In this document: positions 15,332 to 30,408 of the stretch, one piece after another
How positions within the stretch are numbered: position 1 is the stretch's first letter
Layout of the letters: the number at the start of each line of letters is the position of its first letter
DNA from: JBFXAN01 sp050184225
Lineage (GTDB): Bacteria > Chloroflexota > Dehalococcoidia > CAUJGQ01
Assembly: GCA_050184225.1 (NCBI GenBank)
Contig: JBFXAN010000066.1
Span: 1 to 32,963, forward strand
Length of the DNA: 32,963 nt
Direction of reading: 5' to 3'
Translations under genes and position numbers: made by a program
The notes under the pieces: generated by a model
The model's database searches: none
Told to the model about the DNA's origin: nothing
The model's input: the letters and a program-made list of their open reading frames with translations, nothing else

Positions 15332-18300
15332 ATGCTCAGACTCGAAGACCTGCGGCCCAACGCGGCGGTGCGAGGCATCCTGCCCGATACGCTCGCGACG
15401 GTCGTCAGTGTGCAATGGTTCGGCTCCGAGGCGCTGGAACTTACCTACAAGACCCCCGCCGGCAAGGTGGCGAACGAACTGCTCTACCGCCACGACGAGC
15501 CGCGGCTGGAGGTGGTGGAGCAGGGCCGGCCGTGGAGCTTCGACGGCGACGGCGCGCTCTTCCGTCTCGTCTCTGAGGCACAACGCATTCGCTTGGCTCA
15601 TCTCTTCGATCCCGTACTCGCAGTCCATACCTCCGTCGTCGAGCCGCTCCCCCACCAGATCACCGCCGTCTATGAGGCGATGCTGCCACGCCAGCCGCTG
15701 CGTTTCCTGCTCGCCGACGACCCCGGCGCCGGAAAGACAATTATGGCGGGCCTGCTGATCAAGGAGCTGATCGCCCGCGGTGATCTGCAGCGTTGTCTGA
15801 TCGTCTGCCCCGGCAGTCTGGCCGAGCAGTGGCAGGACGAGCTGCACCGGCGCTTCCACCTGCCCTTCGAGATCCTGACCAACGACAAGCTGGAGGCGGC
15901 GCGCACCGGTAACTGGTTCCTGGAGACGAACCTCGTCATCGCCCGCCTCGACAAGCTGTCGCGCAACGAAGATGTGCAGCAGAAGCTGCAGGCGCCCGAC
16001 TGCCGCTGGGACCTCGTCGTCTGCGACGAGGCGCACAAGATGTCGGCGACGGTGTTCGGCGGCGAGATCACGTACACGAAGCGCTACCAGCTCGGCCGGC
16101 TCCTTTCGACGCTGACGCGGCACTTCCTCCTGATGTCGGCGACGCCGCACAACGGCAAGGAGGAGGACTTCCAGCTGTTCATGGCGCTGCTGGACGGCGA
16201 CCGCTTCGAGGGCCGCTTCCGCGACGGCGTGCATACGGCCGACGTCTCCGACCTGATGCGGCGGATGGTGAAGGAGAACCTGCTCAAGTTCGACGGCACG
16301 CCCCTCTTCCCCGAGCGCATCGCCTACACCGTGCCCTACCGGCTCTCGGACGCTGAGGCGACGCTCTACAAGGGCGTGACCGAGTACGTGCGCGAGGAGT
16401 TCAACCGGGCGGAGGCGCTGGCCAACGACAAGCGCGCCGGCACGGTCGGCTTCGCGCTCACCATCCTCCAGCGGCGGCTCGCCTCCTCGCCCGAGGCGAT
16501 CTACCAGTCGCTTCGTCGCCGTCGCGAACGCCTGGAGCGGCGCCTGGGGGAGATGGAGGTGCTCCAGCGCGGTGCGCAGCTGGCGGCGCTGGCGCCCGCA
16601 TTCCCCACACTCGACGCCGACGATGTCGAGGACCTAGAGGACGCGCCGGACAATGAGGTCGCGGCGGCCGAAGAGGAGATCCTCGATCAGGCGACCGCCG
16701 CCCGCTCGATCGCCGAGCTGCGGGCGGAGATCCAGACCTTGCACGGGCTGGAGTCGCTCGCCCTCGGCGTCCTGCGCGGTGGCGGCGACACGAAGTGGCG
16801 CGAACTGGCGAGCCTCCTCGGCGAGATCTTCACACCTGCGGCGATCTCCGGCCGCGTGGCCGAGGAGTCTGCACCCTACCATGCGGACTCCCTCCCCCGG
16901 CCGACGCCGTCGCCGGCGCAGAAGCTCGTCATCTTCACCGAGCACCGCGACACGCTCACGTACCTGCAGCGGCAGATCACTCGGCTGCTGGGGCGCGACG
17001 AGGCGGTGGTGCTGATCCACGGCGGCATGGGCCGGGAAGAGCGGCTGAAGGCACAGGAGGCGTTCCGCCACAATTCGGACGTGCAGGTGCTGCTCGCGAC
17101 GGACGCCGCCGGCGAAGGCATCAACCTGCAGCGCGCTCACCTGATGGTCAACTACGACCTGCCCTGGAACCCCAACCGGCTGGAGCAGCGCTTCGGCCGC
17201 ATCCACCGCATCGGCCAGACCGAGGTCTGCCACCTCTGGAACCTGGTGGCGGATGAGACGCGCGAGGGCGACGTTTACCGCACGCTCCTAGAGAAGCTGG
17301 AGCTGGCGCGACAGGCGCTCGGCGGGCAGGTGTTCGACGTGCTCGGCAAGCTCCAATTCGAGGGGCGAGCGCTGCGCGACCTGCTGATCGAGGCGGTGCG
17401 CTACGGCGACCGGCCGGAGGTGCGCGCCCGCCTGACGACGGTGCTGGACGAAGCGCTGGACCGCGCCCACCTGCGCGACCTGCTCGAAGAGCGGGCGTTG
17501 GCCCACGACGCGATGGACGCCGGCCGCGTGCAGCGCATCCGCGAGGAGATGGAACGGGCAGAGGCCCGCCGCCTACAGCCTCACTACGTCGAGTCATTCT
17601 TTCTTGAGGCGTTCGGGCGGCTCGGCGGCTCGGCGCGACAGCGGGAGCCGCGCCGCTACGAGGTGACGCACGTGCCGGCGCCGGTGCGCAACCGCGACCG
17701 GTTGATCGGCATCGGCGAGCCGGTGCAGCCGCGCTACGAGCGCATCGCCTTCGAGAAGGCGCTCGTCGCCCCGCAAGGCCAGCCCCCGGCCGCCTTCGTC
17801 TGTCCCGGTCACCCGCTGCTCGATTCGGTGATCGACCTGACGTTGGAGCGCGACCGCGACCTGCTCAGGCGCGGCACGGTCCTTGTGGACGAACGCGACC
17901 CCGGCACGGAGCCGCGCGTGCTCTTCTACCTGGAGCACGCCATCCAGGACGCGGGGCTCACGCGCCAGGGTGAGCGGCGCATCATCTCCAAGCGGATGCT
18001 CTACGTGGAGCTGGGCACCGACGGCAGAACGCGCGCCCTGCAGTACGCGCCGTACCTGGACTACCGGCCGCTGGGCGAGGAGGAGCCGGGCGTGGATGCC
18101 ATCCTCGACCGGCCCGAGTGCGCCTGGATCGGCCGCGAGCTGGAGCAGCAGGCCCAGGCCCACGCCGTGGCGCAGATCGTGCCGGAGCACCTGGCCGAGG
18201 TGCGCGGGCCGCGGCTGGCGCTGATCGCCAAGACCGAGGCGGCGGTGAAGGAGCGGCTGATCAAGGAGATCAGCTACTGGGACCACCGCGCCGAGCAGCT

Positions 18301-18910
18301 CAAGCTTCAGGAGCAGGCGGGCAAGCCGAACGCCCGGCTCAACTCGAACGAGGCGCGGCGGCGGGCGGACACCCTTCAGTCGCGTCTGGAGAAGCGTTTG
18401 GAGGAACTGAAGCTCGAAGCGCAGATCTCGCCGCTGCCGCCCGTGGTGTTGGGCGGTGTGCTGGTCGTGCCGGCCGGCCTGCTGGCGACGATCACCGGGC
18501 GGCCGCTCGCGACGCCGTCCACGCCCGTCGATACGCAGGCGAGCGCCGCCCGGGCGCGCGCCGCGGTGATGGAGGTCGAGACGGCGCTCGGGTACGACCC
18601 GACCGACCGCGAGTTCGAGAAGCTGGGTTACGATATCGAGAGCCGCGTTCCCGGCACGGGCAAGCTGCGGTTCATCGAGGTGAAGGGGCGGGTTGCCGGC
18701 GCGCCGACGATCACGGTGACGCGCAACGAGCTTCTCTACTCGCTGAACAAGCCGGAAGATTACATCCTCGCTCTCGTCGAGTTCGGCGAGGACAACTCGT
18801 ATCGCGTGCGCTATCTCCGCCGGCCGTTCCAGCGCGAGCCGGACTTCGGCGTGACGAGCGTGAACTACGACTTCGCCGAGCTGCTGGCACGTTCCGAAGA
18901 CCCGAGGTGA
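15332..18910 (+). CDS. SNF2-type DNA helicase/translocase with C-terminal DUF3883 domain (defence locus)
   Basis: An 1192-residue superfamily 2 ATPase. Helicase motifs in order are LADDPGAGKTIMAG (Walker A Lys near 135), VVCDEAHKM (DEAH box near 232), LLMSATPHNGKEEDF (motif III), LLATDAAGEGINLQ, and QRFGRIHRIGQT (motif VI, the typical SNF2 form). Residues about 1080-1185 form a DUF3883 domain with GYDIESR and FIEVKGR, a PD-(D/E)xK-like arrangement suggesting nuclease ancestry or DNA-end binding. Proteins of this build, including DrmD-like helicases, occur in anti-phage loci. Genes for a DUF1156 methyltransferase and a DUF499 ATPase follow. ATG 15332 has GGAG about 8 bases upstream; an in-frame GTG at 15305 is less likely. 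Confidence 0.9.
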   Translation: MLRLEDLRPNAAVRGILPDTLATVVSVQWFGSEALELTYKTPAGKVANELLYRHDEPRLEVVEQGRPWSFDGDGALFRLVSEAQRIRLAHLFDPVLAVHTSVVEPLPHQITAVYEAMLPRQPLRFLLADDPGAGKTIMAGLLIKELIARGDLQRCLIVCPGSLAEQWQDELHRRFHLPFEILTNDKLEAARTGNWFLETNLVIARLDKLSRNEDVQQKLQAPDCRWDLVVCDEAHKMSATVFGGEITYTKRYQLGRLLSTLTRHFLLMSATPHNGKEEDFQLFMALLDGDRFEGRFRDGVHTADVSDLMRRMVKENLLKFDGTPLFPERIAYTVPYRLSDAEATLYKGVTEYVREEFNRAEALANDKRAGTVGFALTILQRRLASSPEAIYQSLRRRRERLERRLGEMEVLQRGAQLAALAPAFPTLDADDVEDLEDAPDNEVAAAEEEILDQATAARSIAELRAEIQTLHGLESLALGVLRGGGDTKWRELASLLGEIFTPAAISGRVAEESAPYHADSLPRPTPSPAQKLVIFTEHRDTLTYLQRQITRLLGRDEAVVLIHGGMGREERLKAQEAFRHNSDVQVLLATDAAGEGINLQRAHLMVNYDLPWNPNRLEQRFGRIHRIGQTEVCHLWNLVADETREGDVYRTLLEKLELARQALGGQVFDVLGKLQFEGRALRDLLIEAVRYGDRPEVRARLTTVLDEALDRAHLRDLLEERALAHDAMDAGRVQRIREEMERAEARRLQPHYVESFFLEAFGRLGGSARQREPRRYEVTHVPAPVRNRDRLIGIGEPVQPRYERIAFEKALVAPQGQPPAAFVCPGHPLLDSVIDLTLERDRDLLRRGTVLVDERDPGTEPRVLFYLEHAIQDAGLTRQGERRIISKRMLYVELGTDGRTRALQYAPYLDYRPLGEEEPGVDAILDRPECAWIGRELEQQAQAHAVAQIVPEHLAEVRGPRLALIAKTEAAVKERLIKEISYWDHRAEQLKLQEQAGKPNARLNSNEARRRADTLQSRLEKRLEELKLEAQISPLPPVVLGGVLVVPAGLLATITGRPLATPSTPVDTQASAARARAAVMEVETALGYDPTDREFEKLGYDIESRVPGTGKLRFIEVKGRVAGAPTITVTRNELLYSLNKPEDYILALVEFGEDNSYRVRYLRRPFQREPDFGVTSVNYDFAELLARSEDPR

Positions 18911-19031
18911 GTCGCCGGGCGCCGAGTGGCGAGGACCGGGCGAGATGCGAATCGCCGAACGAGGCCGCCGCGCGGCGCGCGGACAGCAACCTGTAGACTG
19001 GAAGCGATAAGGCACGAGTGGAGGTTGACGG

Positions 19032-19283
19032 ATGGCAACGCGACAGGAGCTGCACGAGCTGCTGGACGCGATCCCCGATCAGGGGCTGGACGAGGCGCGC
19101 CGCTATCTGGAGGCGCTGAACCAGGCGAAGGGCGACCCGTACCTCGCACGCCTGTTGATCGCGCCCGAGGAGGACGAGCCGCTGACGGCCGAGGAGGAAG
19201 CAGGGCTGGCGGAGGCGCGCGCCGAGTGGTGTCGGGGTGAGTTCTACACTGCCGACGAGATGCGGCGTCGTTACGCCGACTGA
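19032..19283 (+). CDS. Antitoxin-like small protein (partner of RelE/ParE-type toxin)
   Basis: An 83-residue acidic protein beginning MATRQELHELLDAIPDQGLDEARRYLEAL. A disordered acidic middle (APEEDEPLTAEEEAGLAEA) follows, and a C-terminal helix (YTADEMRRRYAD). This build, an N-terminal dimer or DNA-binding helix pair with a flexible tail, is common among antitoxins of RelE/ParE toxins. GGAGG precedes the ATG by about 7 bases. Its stop overlaps the next start by one base (TGATG), the coupling expected in a toxin-antitoxin pair. It lies 121 bp after the helicase gene in the middle of the defence locus. The gene may repress its own pair, though no operator is obvious. Confidence 0.72.
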   Translation: MATRQELHELLDAIPDQGLDEARRYLEALNQAKGDPYLARLLIAPEEDEPLTAEEEAGLAEARAEWCRGEFYTADEMRRRYAD

Positions 19284-19546
19284 TGCCGCCCGTCCGCTAC
19301 GCGTTCGTCCGGCGCGCAGACCGCGACATGGCGCGGCTCCCGGCCGACGTGCGGCGACGAGTGTTCGCGGCGCTCGACCGGTACGTCGCCGAGCCGCGCG
19401 CCGCCGACGTGAAGAAGCTGAGCGGACAGCGCGACGTCTTCCGGTTGCGCGCCGGCGACCACCGGATATTGTTCGAGTTCGGCGATGGCGGGACGACCGC
19501 CGTGGTGCTGCGGGTGCTGCCCCGCGGCCGGGCGTACCGCGACTGA
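19283..19546 (+). CDS. RelE/ParE-superfamily toxin
   Basis: An 87-residue basic protein: FVRRADRDMARLPADVRRRVFAALDRY, then KKLSGQRDVFRLRAGDHRILFEF, and VVLRVLPRGRAYRD. These three blocks match RelE/ParE toxins: the paired helices, the strand pair KLxGxxxxFRLRxGDxRI, and the terminal strand with Arg residues. RelE-type members cut mRNA on the ribosome; ParE-type members poison gyrase. The two cannot be separated here by eye, although the RLRAGDHRI motif and terminal RGxxYR look RelE-like. It overlaps its antitoxin gene by one base and ends 38 bp before the methyltransferase start, so it is embedded in the locus rather than beside it. Confidence 0.82.
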   Translation: MPPVRYAFVRRADRDMARLPADVRRRVFAALDRYVAEPRAADVKKLSGQRDVFRLRAGDHRILFEFGDGGTTAVVLRVLPRGRAYRD

Positions 19547-19584
19547 CCGCACATCCCACCACCCTCATCGCGGGAGCGAACGCA

Positions 19585-23037
<3,453 letters not shown>

Positions 23038-23043
23038 GCGAGG

Positions 23044-23071
23044 TTGACAGAGCATGTGTCGCGCATAAAGA
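23044..23071 (+). promoter_or_regulatory. Internal promoter for the VapBC pair
   Basis: A perfect TTGACA (23044-23049) is followed after 16-17 bp by TAAAGA/AAAGAT (23066-23072), only 7-12 bases before the ATG of the antitoxin. The transcript would be nearly leaderless, which fits the absence of a ribosome binding site. It lies directly after the methyltransferase stop. Confidence 0.5.
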
Positions 23072-23078
23072 TGCGAAT

Positions 23079-23372
23079 ATGCGTACCACGATCGACCTCC
23101 CGGATGAACTTTTTCGCCGCGTAAAGGCGCGCGCCGCCCTCGATGGCCTCAAGCTCAAGGATCTGATCGCGCGCTACGTGGAGCAGGGATTGGCCGGCGC
23201 AACGCCGCCGCCCGCCGAGGCCCCCGCACCGCCGCGGCGTCGCGGCCTCGGTGCCCTTCCCGTGATGATCCCCGCGACGGGGACGCCTATCCCGGCGCTG
23301 AGCGCCGAGGAACTGCATCAAATCGAAGTGGATGAGGACGTGGCCCGCCATGAGCGATCTCTTGGACGCTAG
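23079..23372 (+). CDS. vapB: VapB-type antitoxin (ribbon-helix-helix)
   Basis: A 97-residue protein beginning MRTTIDLPDELFRRVKARAA, a clear ribbon-helix-helix DNA-binding start, then LKDLIARYVEQGL. The Pro/Ala-rich middle (PPPAEAPAPPRRRGLG) and acidic tail (SAEELHQIEVDEDVA) form the toxin-neutralising arm. It overlaps the PIN-domain gene by 23 bases, so the two are translationally coupled. It probably represses the promoter just upstream. The pair sits between the methyltransferase and the DUF499 ATPase genes, 41 bp after the former. Confidence 0.88.
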   Translation: MRTTIDLPDELFRRVKARAALDGLKLKDLIARYVEQGLAGATPPPAEAPAPPRRRGLGALPVMIPATGTPIPALSAEELHQIEVDEDVARHERSLGR

Positions 23373-23778
23373 CGTCTGGGTGGCGCTCACGCATGCGGAC
23401 CATGTCCACCACCCCCGCGCCAGGCGGTATTGGGAGAACGAAGCTCTCGGTCCGGTCGCGTTCTGTCGGATCACGGCGCTCGCCCTGCTCCGTCATCTCA
23501 CCAATCGCCACATCATGCATGCCGGTGTCCTCACCGGGGACGCGGCCTGGCGGACCTACCGGCGCTGGCGCGCCCTGCCCAGCGTGGTGTTCCTTCCGGA
23601 TCCTGCCGATGTGGAGACGCACCTCGAACACATCAGCCGCCTGGTCGAACTCACCCCACGCCTCTGGACCGACGCCTATCTCGCCGCCTTCACCCTGGCG
23701 GGCGGACTGCGCTTCGTGACGTTCGACCACGACTTCACCCGCTTCGACGGCCTCGACCTGCTCTTGCTGGAGGCATGA
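23350..23778 (+). CDS. vapC: VapC-type PIN-domain ribonuclease toxin
   Basis: A 142-residue PIN domain: MSDLLDASVWVALTHADHVHH with the first metal-binding Asp (residue 6), then FCRITALALLRHLTN, LWTDAYLAAFTLAGGLRFVTFDHDF with the later Asp residues, and the terminal LDLLLL. This matches the VapC subfamily with the FCR-T-LLRLLTN block, where the second acidic position is not an obvious Glu. VapC toxins cut tRNA or rRNA and are held off by VapB. The stop at 23778 is 3 bases before the ATG of the ATPase gene, so the toxin and the large ATPase are almost certainly on one mRNA. That is unusual for a self-contained toxin module. Confidence 0.88.
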   Translation: MSDLLDASVWVALTHADHVHHPRARRYWENEALGPVAFCRITALALLRHLTNRHIMHAGVLTGDAAWRTYRRWRALPSVVFLPDPADVETHLEHISRLVELTPRLWTDAYLAAFTLAGGLRFVTFDHDFTRFDGLDLLLLEA

Positions 23779-23781
23779 CTG

Positions 23782-27162
<3,381 letters not shown>

Positions 27163-27189
27163 TGCAAGGAATGCGACCTTTCACATACC

Positions 27190-27745
27190 AGTCTTCGTGA
27201 ACGGGCCGGCAGGACGAGCGTGACTGAGCCGACGCGTGCCGGTACCGAGTCCTTGGCGGCAAGGGCGATTCGTCGGATGCTCTCGTGTGAGACGCCGAAC
27301 TCTCGCGCCAGAGAGCGTAGCGGCTCGCCCGCCGCGATGCGGGCGGCCACGACCGGTCGGAGTGTGTGAAGCAGCCTCACCCTCGCTTCACTCGTGAGTC
27401 GCCTCGGGACAGCATCCGGTTCAGGCCGCCAATTGACGAGCCGGTACAGATGATGGCAGGTGTGGTGACCGACCCCCATCGGGGTCGCCTCTGCCACTTT
27501 TCGGTGTGACAGTTGACTCGGAAGAAACGAGCGGCTGTGCCGCCCCGGTCCGAACCTGGAACAGTGATTCCACCTCGGGCCGGGGTTTCACAAACTCCAC
27601 ACCGCCGGCCCGTCGACCCAGATCTCCTCATAGATGACGTTGGCCAGTTGATTGCGCTGGTGCGGTGTCGCATCGCGCCACGCGGCTCCCGCTCGCGCAG
27701 CCACCTCCTGCCGCGGTCAACTCGGCCTCGGCGCGTTGGGGATCG
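27190..27745 (-). pseudogene. Serine recombinase C-terminal debris with HTH tail
   Basis: Minus-strand pieces in three frames: ATPHQRNQLANVIYEEIWVDGP, then, shifted, EFVKPRPEVESLFQVRTGAAQP, then, shifted again, LTSEARVRLLHTLRPVVAAR with an HTH LRSLAREFGVSHESIRRIA. The first two match the end of the recombinase remnant at 1-190 (NQLANILYVDVWV, PRPELEPLFQVRTGAAQP), so both came from the same family. The catalytic and zinc-ribbon parts are absent. It begins immediately after the DUF499 gene. This copy cannot be active. Confidence 0.75.
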
Positions 27746-27870
27746 CCAGTGAGAGGCTCGAACTTAGCGACGCGTGCTCCCAGGTCGGCGAGGCGCGTAC
27801 CGGCGTAGCTACCTGCCACCGAGTCGGCCAGTTCCACAACGAGGCATTGTTCGAATCGCTTCATGCATTG
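27745..27870 (-). pseudogene. CaiB/BaiF CoA-transferase N-terminal fragment
   Basis: The minus strand encodes VVELADSVAGSYAGTRLADL followed by GARVAKFEPLTGDPQR. This is the characteristic start of type III CoA-transferases, as in the intact genes at 29200 and 30342 (LLADLGADVIRLEPPTGDP). It then runs without a break into recombinase-type sequence (AEAELTAAG...), so the two fragments were joined by deletion or insertion near 27745. Only about 45 residues remain of roughly 400. Confidence 0.75.
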
Positions 27871-28041
27871 CACCAGTCCCAGCGGGCTCTGGATCGGAGC
27901 ATGCCTGACGCCCGGATTCTGGCGTGCGGGGATAATCAGCGATGCAACATGTGGAGTCAAGGCGACGATCACGTGCGTGACCGCATGCTGCATTGCCGGC
28001 GTCGACAATTCCGACGACGCTGTTACACGGGGAATTCCGCA

Positions 28042-28549
28042 TCAATCGAGGTCACGGAGGAGGGGGATCACCTCCTCGGCAAAACGCTTGATCGGTTCGT
28101 TCATGATCGCCGGCGCGACGCCGGGCGGTCCGCCGAAGCCGAGGTATTGGGTGAAGGGCACCGCGGCGGATGGCGCGGTGCTCCGCGAAGCGGGCGGGGC
28201 GCTGGCGGCGGGGGAAGCCGAAGCCGGGGAACTCCTCGGCGCGGGAGCCGAGGCCGATGCCCAGGTCCAGGCGGCCACCGGAGAGGATGTCGACGACGGC
28301 CGCATCCTCGGCGACGCGCAGCGGGTCGTGGAAGGGCAACAGGAGCACGGAGGTGCCGATCCGCACGCGCGCGGTGCGGGCGGCGATATGGGCGGCCATC
28401 GGCAGGAGCGCGGGCAGGTAGCCATCGGCGAGGCAGTAGTGCTCGGAGATCCAGATCGCATCGAAGCCGCGGAAGAAGCAATCGATGACCCACGCGCACC
28501 GGGCGATGTTCCATCTGTTGAACCCCACGAGTATAATCCCATTGGTCAA
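28042..28549 (-). pseudogene. Gutted luciferase-like (LLM) flavin monooxygenase
   Basis: The minus strand gives GFDAIWISEHYCLADGYLPA, then TARVRIGTSVLLLPFHDPLR and VVDILSGGRLDLGIGLGSR, classic LLM-class blocks from the first third of the family. The text then shifts frame and jumps to FTQYLGFGGPPGVAPAIMNE, with RFAEEVIPLLRDLD as a normal C-terminus. About 150-200 central residues are missing, and the N-terminus before FFRGFDAIW is scrambled. It is divergent to the TetR gene at 28587 and may once have belonged to the same catabolic cluster. Confidence 0.8.
28532..28537 (+). promoter_or_regulatory. -10 element for the TetR-CaiB operon
   Basis: A perfect TATAAT stands about 50 bases before the GTG start. 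TTCCAT, 17 bp upstream, is a poor -35. It overlaps the scrambled start of the LLM pseudogene. Confidence 0.42.
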
Positions 28550-28586
28550 CGATGCGCTTGCATAGCAATCGAGAGGTCATGTCACG

Positions 28587-29207
28587 GTGAAGTCGCAGGT
28601 TGGGTTACGCGGGCATCGGGTCCAGAATATGAAGCGGGCCGAGTCGCGACGGCGCGACATCCTCGTCGCCGCCGCCCGCGTCTTCGCCCGCGACGGCTAC
28701 GTGTCCGCCACGCTGGACGATGTTGGGCGTGAAGTGGGTGTCACCAAAGGCGTCATCTACTATTACTTCCGCAGCAAGGAAGAGATCTATACCGAGATCC
28801 GGGCGACCGCGATCCGCGAGGCGATCGACCGGCTTGAGGCGATCGTCGCGCACGGCGCGCCGTCGGGCGATACGCTTCGGGTGGCCATCGGCGATCTGAT
28901 CGGTCACGTCTTCAACGAACTCGACCGATTCGCCAACGTCCTCCGGGCGGACGGCCGGCTCAGCGCTGAGAGTCGCGCGTTGATCCGCGACCTTCAGCGC
29001 CACTACGAGCGACTGATGCGCGGGATCGTGGAGGCCGGCATCCGCGAGGGTGTCCTGGCCGATCGTGACCCGACGGTGATGACGTACACGATCCTTCGCA
29101 CCTGCCTGAGCGTGGCAGATTGGTACCGTCCCGGCGGGCGGCTGTCCCCAGAACTGGTGGTTGAACAGGTCACGGAGCAGGTCTTGGCCGGGGTGCTGCG
29201 TGAGTGA
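28587..29207 (+). CDS. TetR/AcrR-family transcriptional regulator
   Basis: A 206-residue regulator with the standard HTH: ESRRRDILVAAARVFARDGY, LDDVGREVGVTKGVIYYYFR, then SKEEIYTEI (about residues 18-65). The C-terminal helices form the ligand pocket and end with VVEQVTEQVLAGVLRE. GTG 28587 follows GAGAGG at modest spacing; an internal ATG at 28629 (MKRAESRRR) also gives a normal TetR N-terminus and cannot be excluded. The next gene overlaps its stop by 8 bases, so regulator and CoA-transferases are one operon. The likely ligand is an acyl-CoA or the free acid processed by them (inference). Confidence 0.88.
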   Translation: MKSQVGLRGHRVQNMKRAESRRRDILVAAARVFARDGYVSATLDDVGREVGVTKGVIYYYFRSKEEIYTEIRATAIREAIDRLEAIVAHGAPSGDTLRVAIGDLIGHVFNELDRFANVLRADGRLSAESRALIRDLQRHYERLMRGIVEAGIREGVLADRDPTVMTYTILRTCLSVADWYRPGGRLSPELVVEQVTEQVLAGVLRE

Positions 29208-30408
29208 GGCACCGCCGCTCGCCGACCTTCGGGTGCTCGACTGCACCGACGAGCTGGGGGTGTATGCAAGCAAGCTCCTGGCGGACCTGGGCGCCGATGT
29301 GATCCGGCTCGAGCCGCCCACAGGCGACCCGATGCGGCACTTTCCGCCGTTCGCCAATGAAACCCGACAGGTCAGTCTCTACTTCGCGCACTTCAACGCC
29401 GGCAAGCGATCGGTCACGCTTGATCTCGAGCAGCCGGGATCACGCGACCGACTTCGCTGTCTGATCGGGACCTGCAACGCGGTCGTCGAATCCGGCCCGG
29501 TGGGCGAACTGCTCAGCACCCGCTTGGGCGGGGCGTGGCTTGCGGAATCGCGACCGAACCTGGTCCTCGTCTCGGTGACACCGTTCGGACGCGAGGGACC
29601 GGGTGCGGCGCAATCGGGCGGTGATCTGGTGGTCGCGGCGCGGAGCGGGCTGCTCTGGCTCAATGGCCGTCCGGATGGGCCACCCTTCCGTCCGGGTGGA
29701 GAACAGGCGGCACACATGGCGTCGCTGGTGGCAGCGAACGCGACGCTGCTCGGGCTGTTCGATCAGCAGCGCACCGGCCGCGGTTGTCAGATCGATGTGC
29801 CGGCCGTCTTTGCCGCGTCCCTCGCCACGCTGCAGACGGCGAACGCCAACTATGCTACCTGGCATGGGCGGGTTCCGGCGCGACGAGGCATGGGCACACT
29901 CCCGATTTCTCGGCACATCTTCCCGGCGGCGGATGGCTGGGTGGCGCTGACCGCCCTCCCTGGTCAGTGGGAGAAATTGGTGCGCACCCTTCAGGCGCAT
30001 GGAGCCGCCGCCGAGCTGGCCGATCCGGTATTCCTCGACGCCGATCATCGGATGGAGCGGGGCGAGCATATCAACGACGTGATCGAGGCATTTACGAGGC
30101 AACGTCCGAAGCAGTATCTCTTCGAGACGTTGCAGCGGGCCGGTGTCGCCTGCGCGCCGGTGAACACCGTGGAGGATCTGGCCGGCGATCCGTTCCTGCG
30201 CGATCATGGGTTCTTTCGCGAGTTGGAGCATCCTGAACTGGGCCAAACGCTCGCGCATCCCGGCGCGCCGTTCCATCTCCGGGGTCGAAAAGTGGGGCCG
30301 CAGAAGGCGGCGCCGGTGCTGGGCGAGGATAACGAAGCGATTTGGATGCGGGAGCTGGGGATGACGGCGGACACCTTCGCCGCCCGGCGACAAGGCGGTG
30401 TGCTCTGA
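29200..30408 (+). CDS. CaiB/BaiF type III CoA-transferase family protein (catalytic Asp not evident)
   Basis: A 402-residue member of the family that moves CoA between carboxylic acids. Hallmarks: LADLRVLDCTDELGVYASKL, DLGADVIRLEPPTGDP, FAHFNAGKRSVTLDL, LVLVSVTPFGREGPGA, then QQRTGRGCQIDV and RAGVACAPVNTVEDL near the end. The segment that normally reads ADxxAGxxAAxAxLxAL and carries the nucleophilic Asp is here AAHMASLVAANATLLGL, with Ala where Asp is expected (my eye alignment). It may thus be an inactive or regulatory partner of the second copy. GTG 29200 overlaps the TetR stop. ATG starts upstream in frame lie inside TetR. Confidence 0.85.
   Translation: MSEAPPLADLRVLDCTDELGVYASKLLADLGADVIRLEPPTGDPMRHFPPFANETRQVSLYFAHFNAGKRSVTLDLEQPGSRDRLRCLIGTCNAVVESGPVGELLSTRLGGAWLAESRPNLVLVSVTPFGREGPGAAQSGGDLVVAARSGLLWLNGRPDGPPFRPGGEQAAHMASLVAANATLLGLFDQQRTGRGCQIDVPAVFAASLATLQTANANYATWHGRVPARRGMGTLPISRHIFPAADGWVALTALPGQWEKLVRTLQAHGAAAELADPVFLDADHRMERGEHINDVIEAFTRQRPKQYLFETLQRAGVACAPVNTVEDLAGDPFLRDHGFFRELEHPELGQTLAHPGAPFHLRGRKVGPQKAAPVLGEDNEAIWMRELGMTADTFAARRQGGVL

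Noticed and set aside
17594..19015. 473-codon minus-strand open frame opposite the helicase end
   Set aside because: It is a GC-driven antisense shadow of the DUF3883/helicase gene with no motif.
19237..19584. In-frame upstream extension of the methyltransferase gene
   Set aside because: It overlaps the RelE-like toxin gene on the same strand and its translation is Arg-rich shadow sequence; family-like sequence begins at ATG 19585.
28101..28488. Long plus-strand frame opposite the LLM pseudogene
   Set aside because: It is the antisense of recognisable luciferase-like monooxygenase blocks and has a biased Gly/Arg/Ala composition, so it is a shadow.
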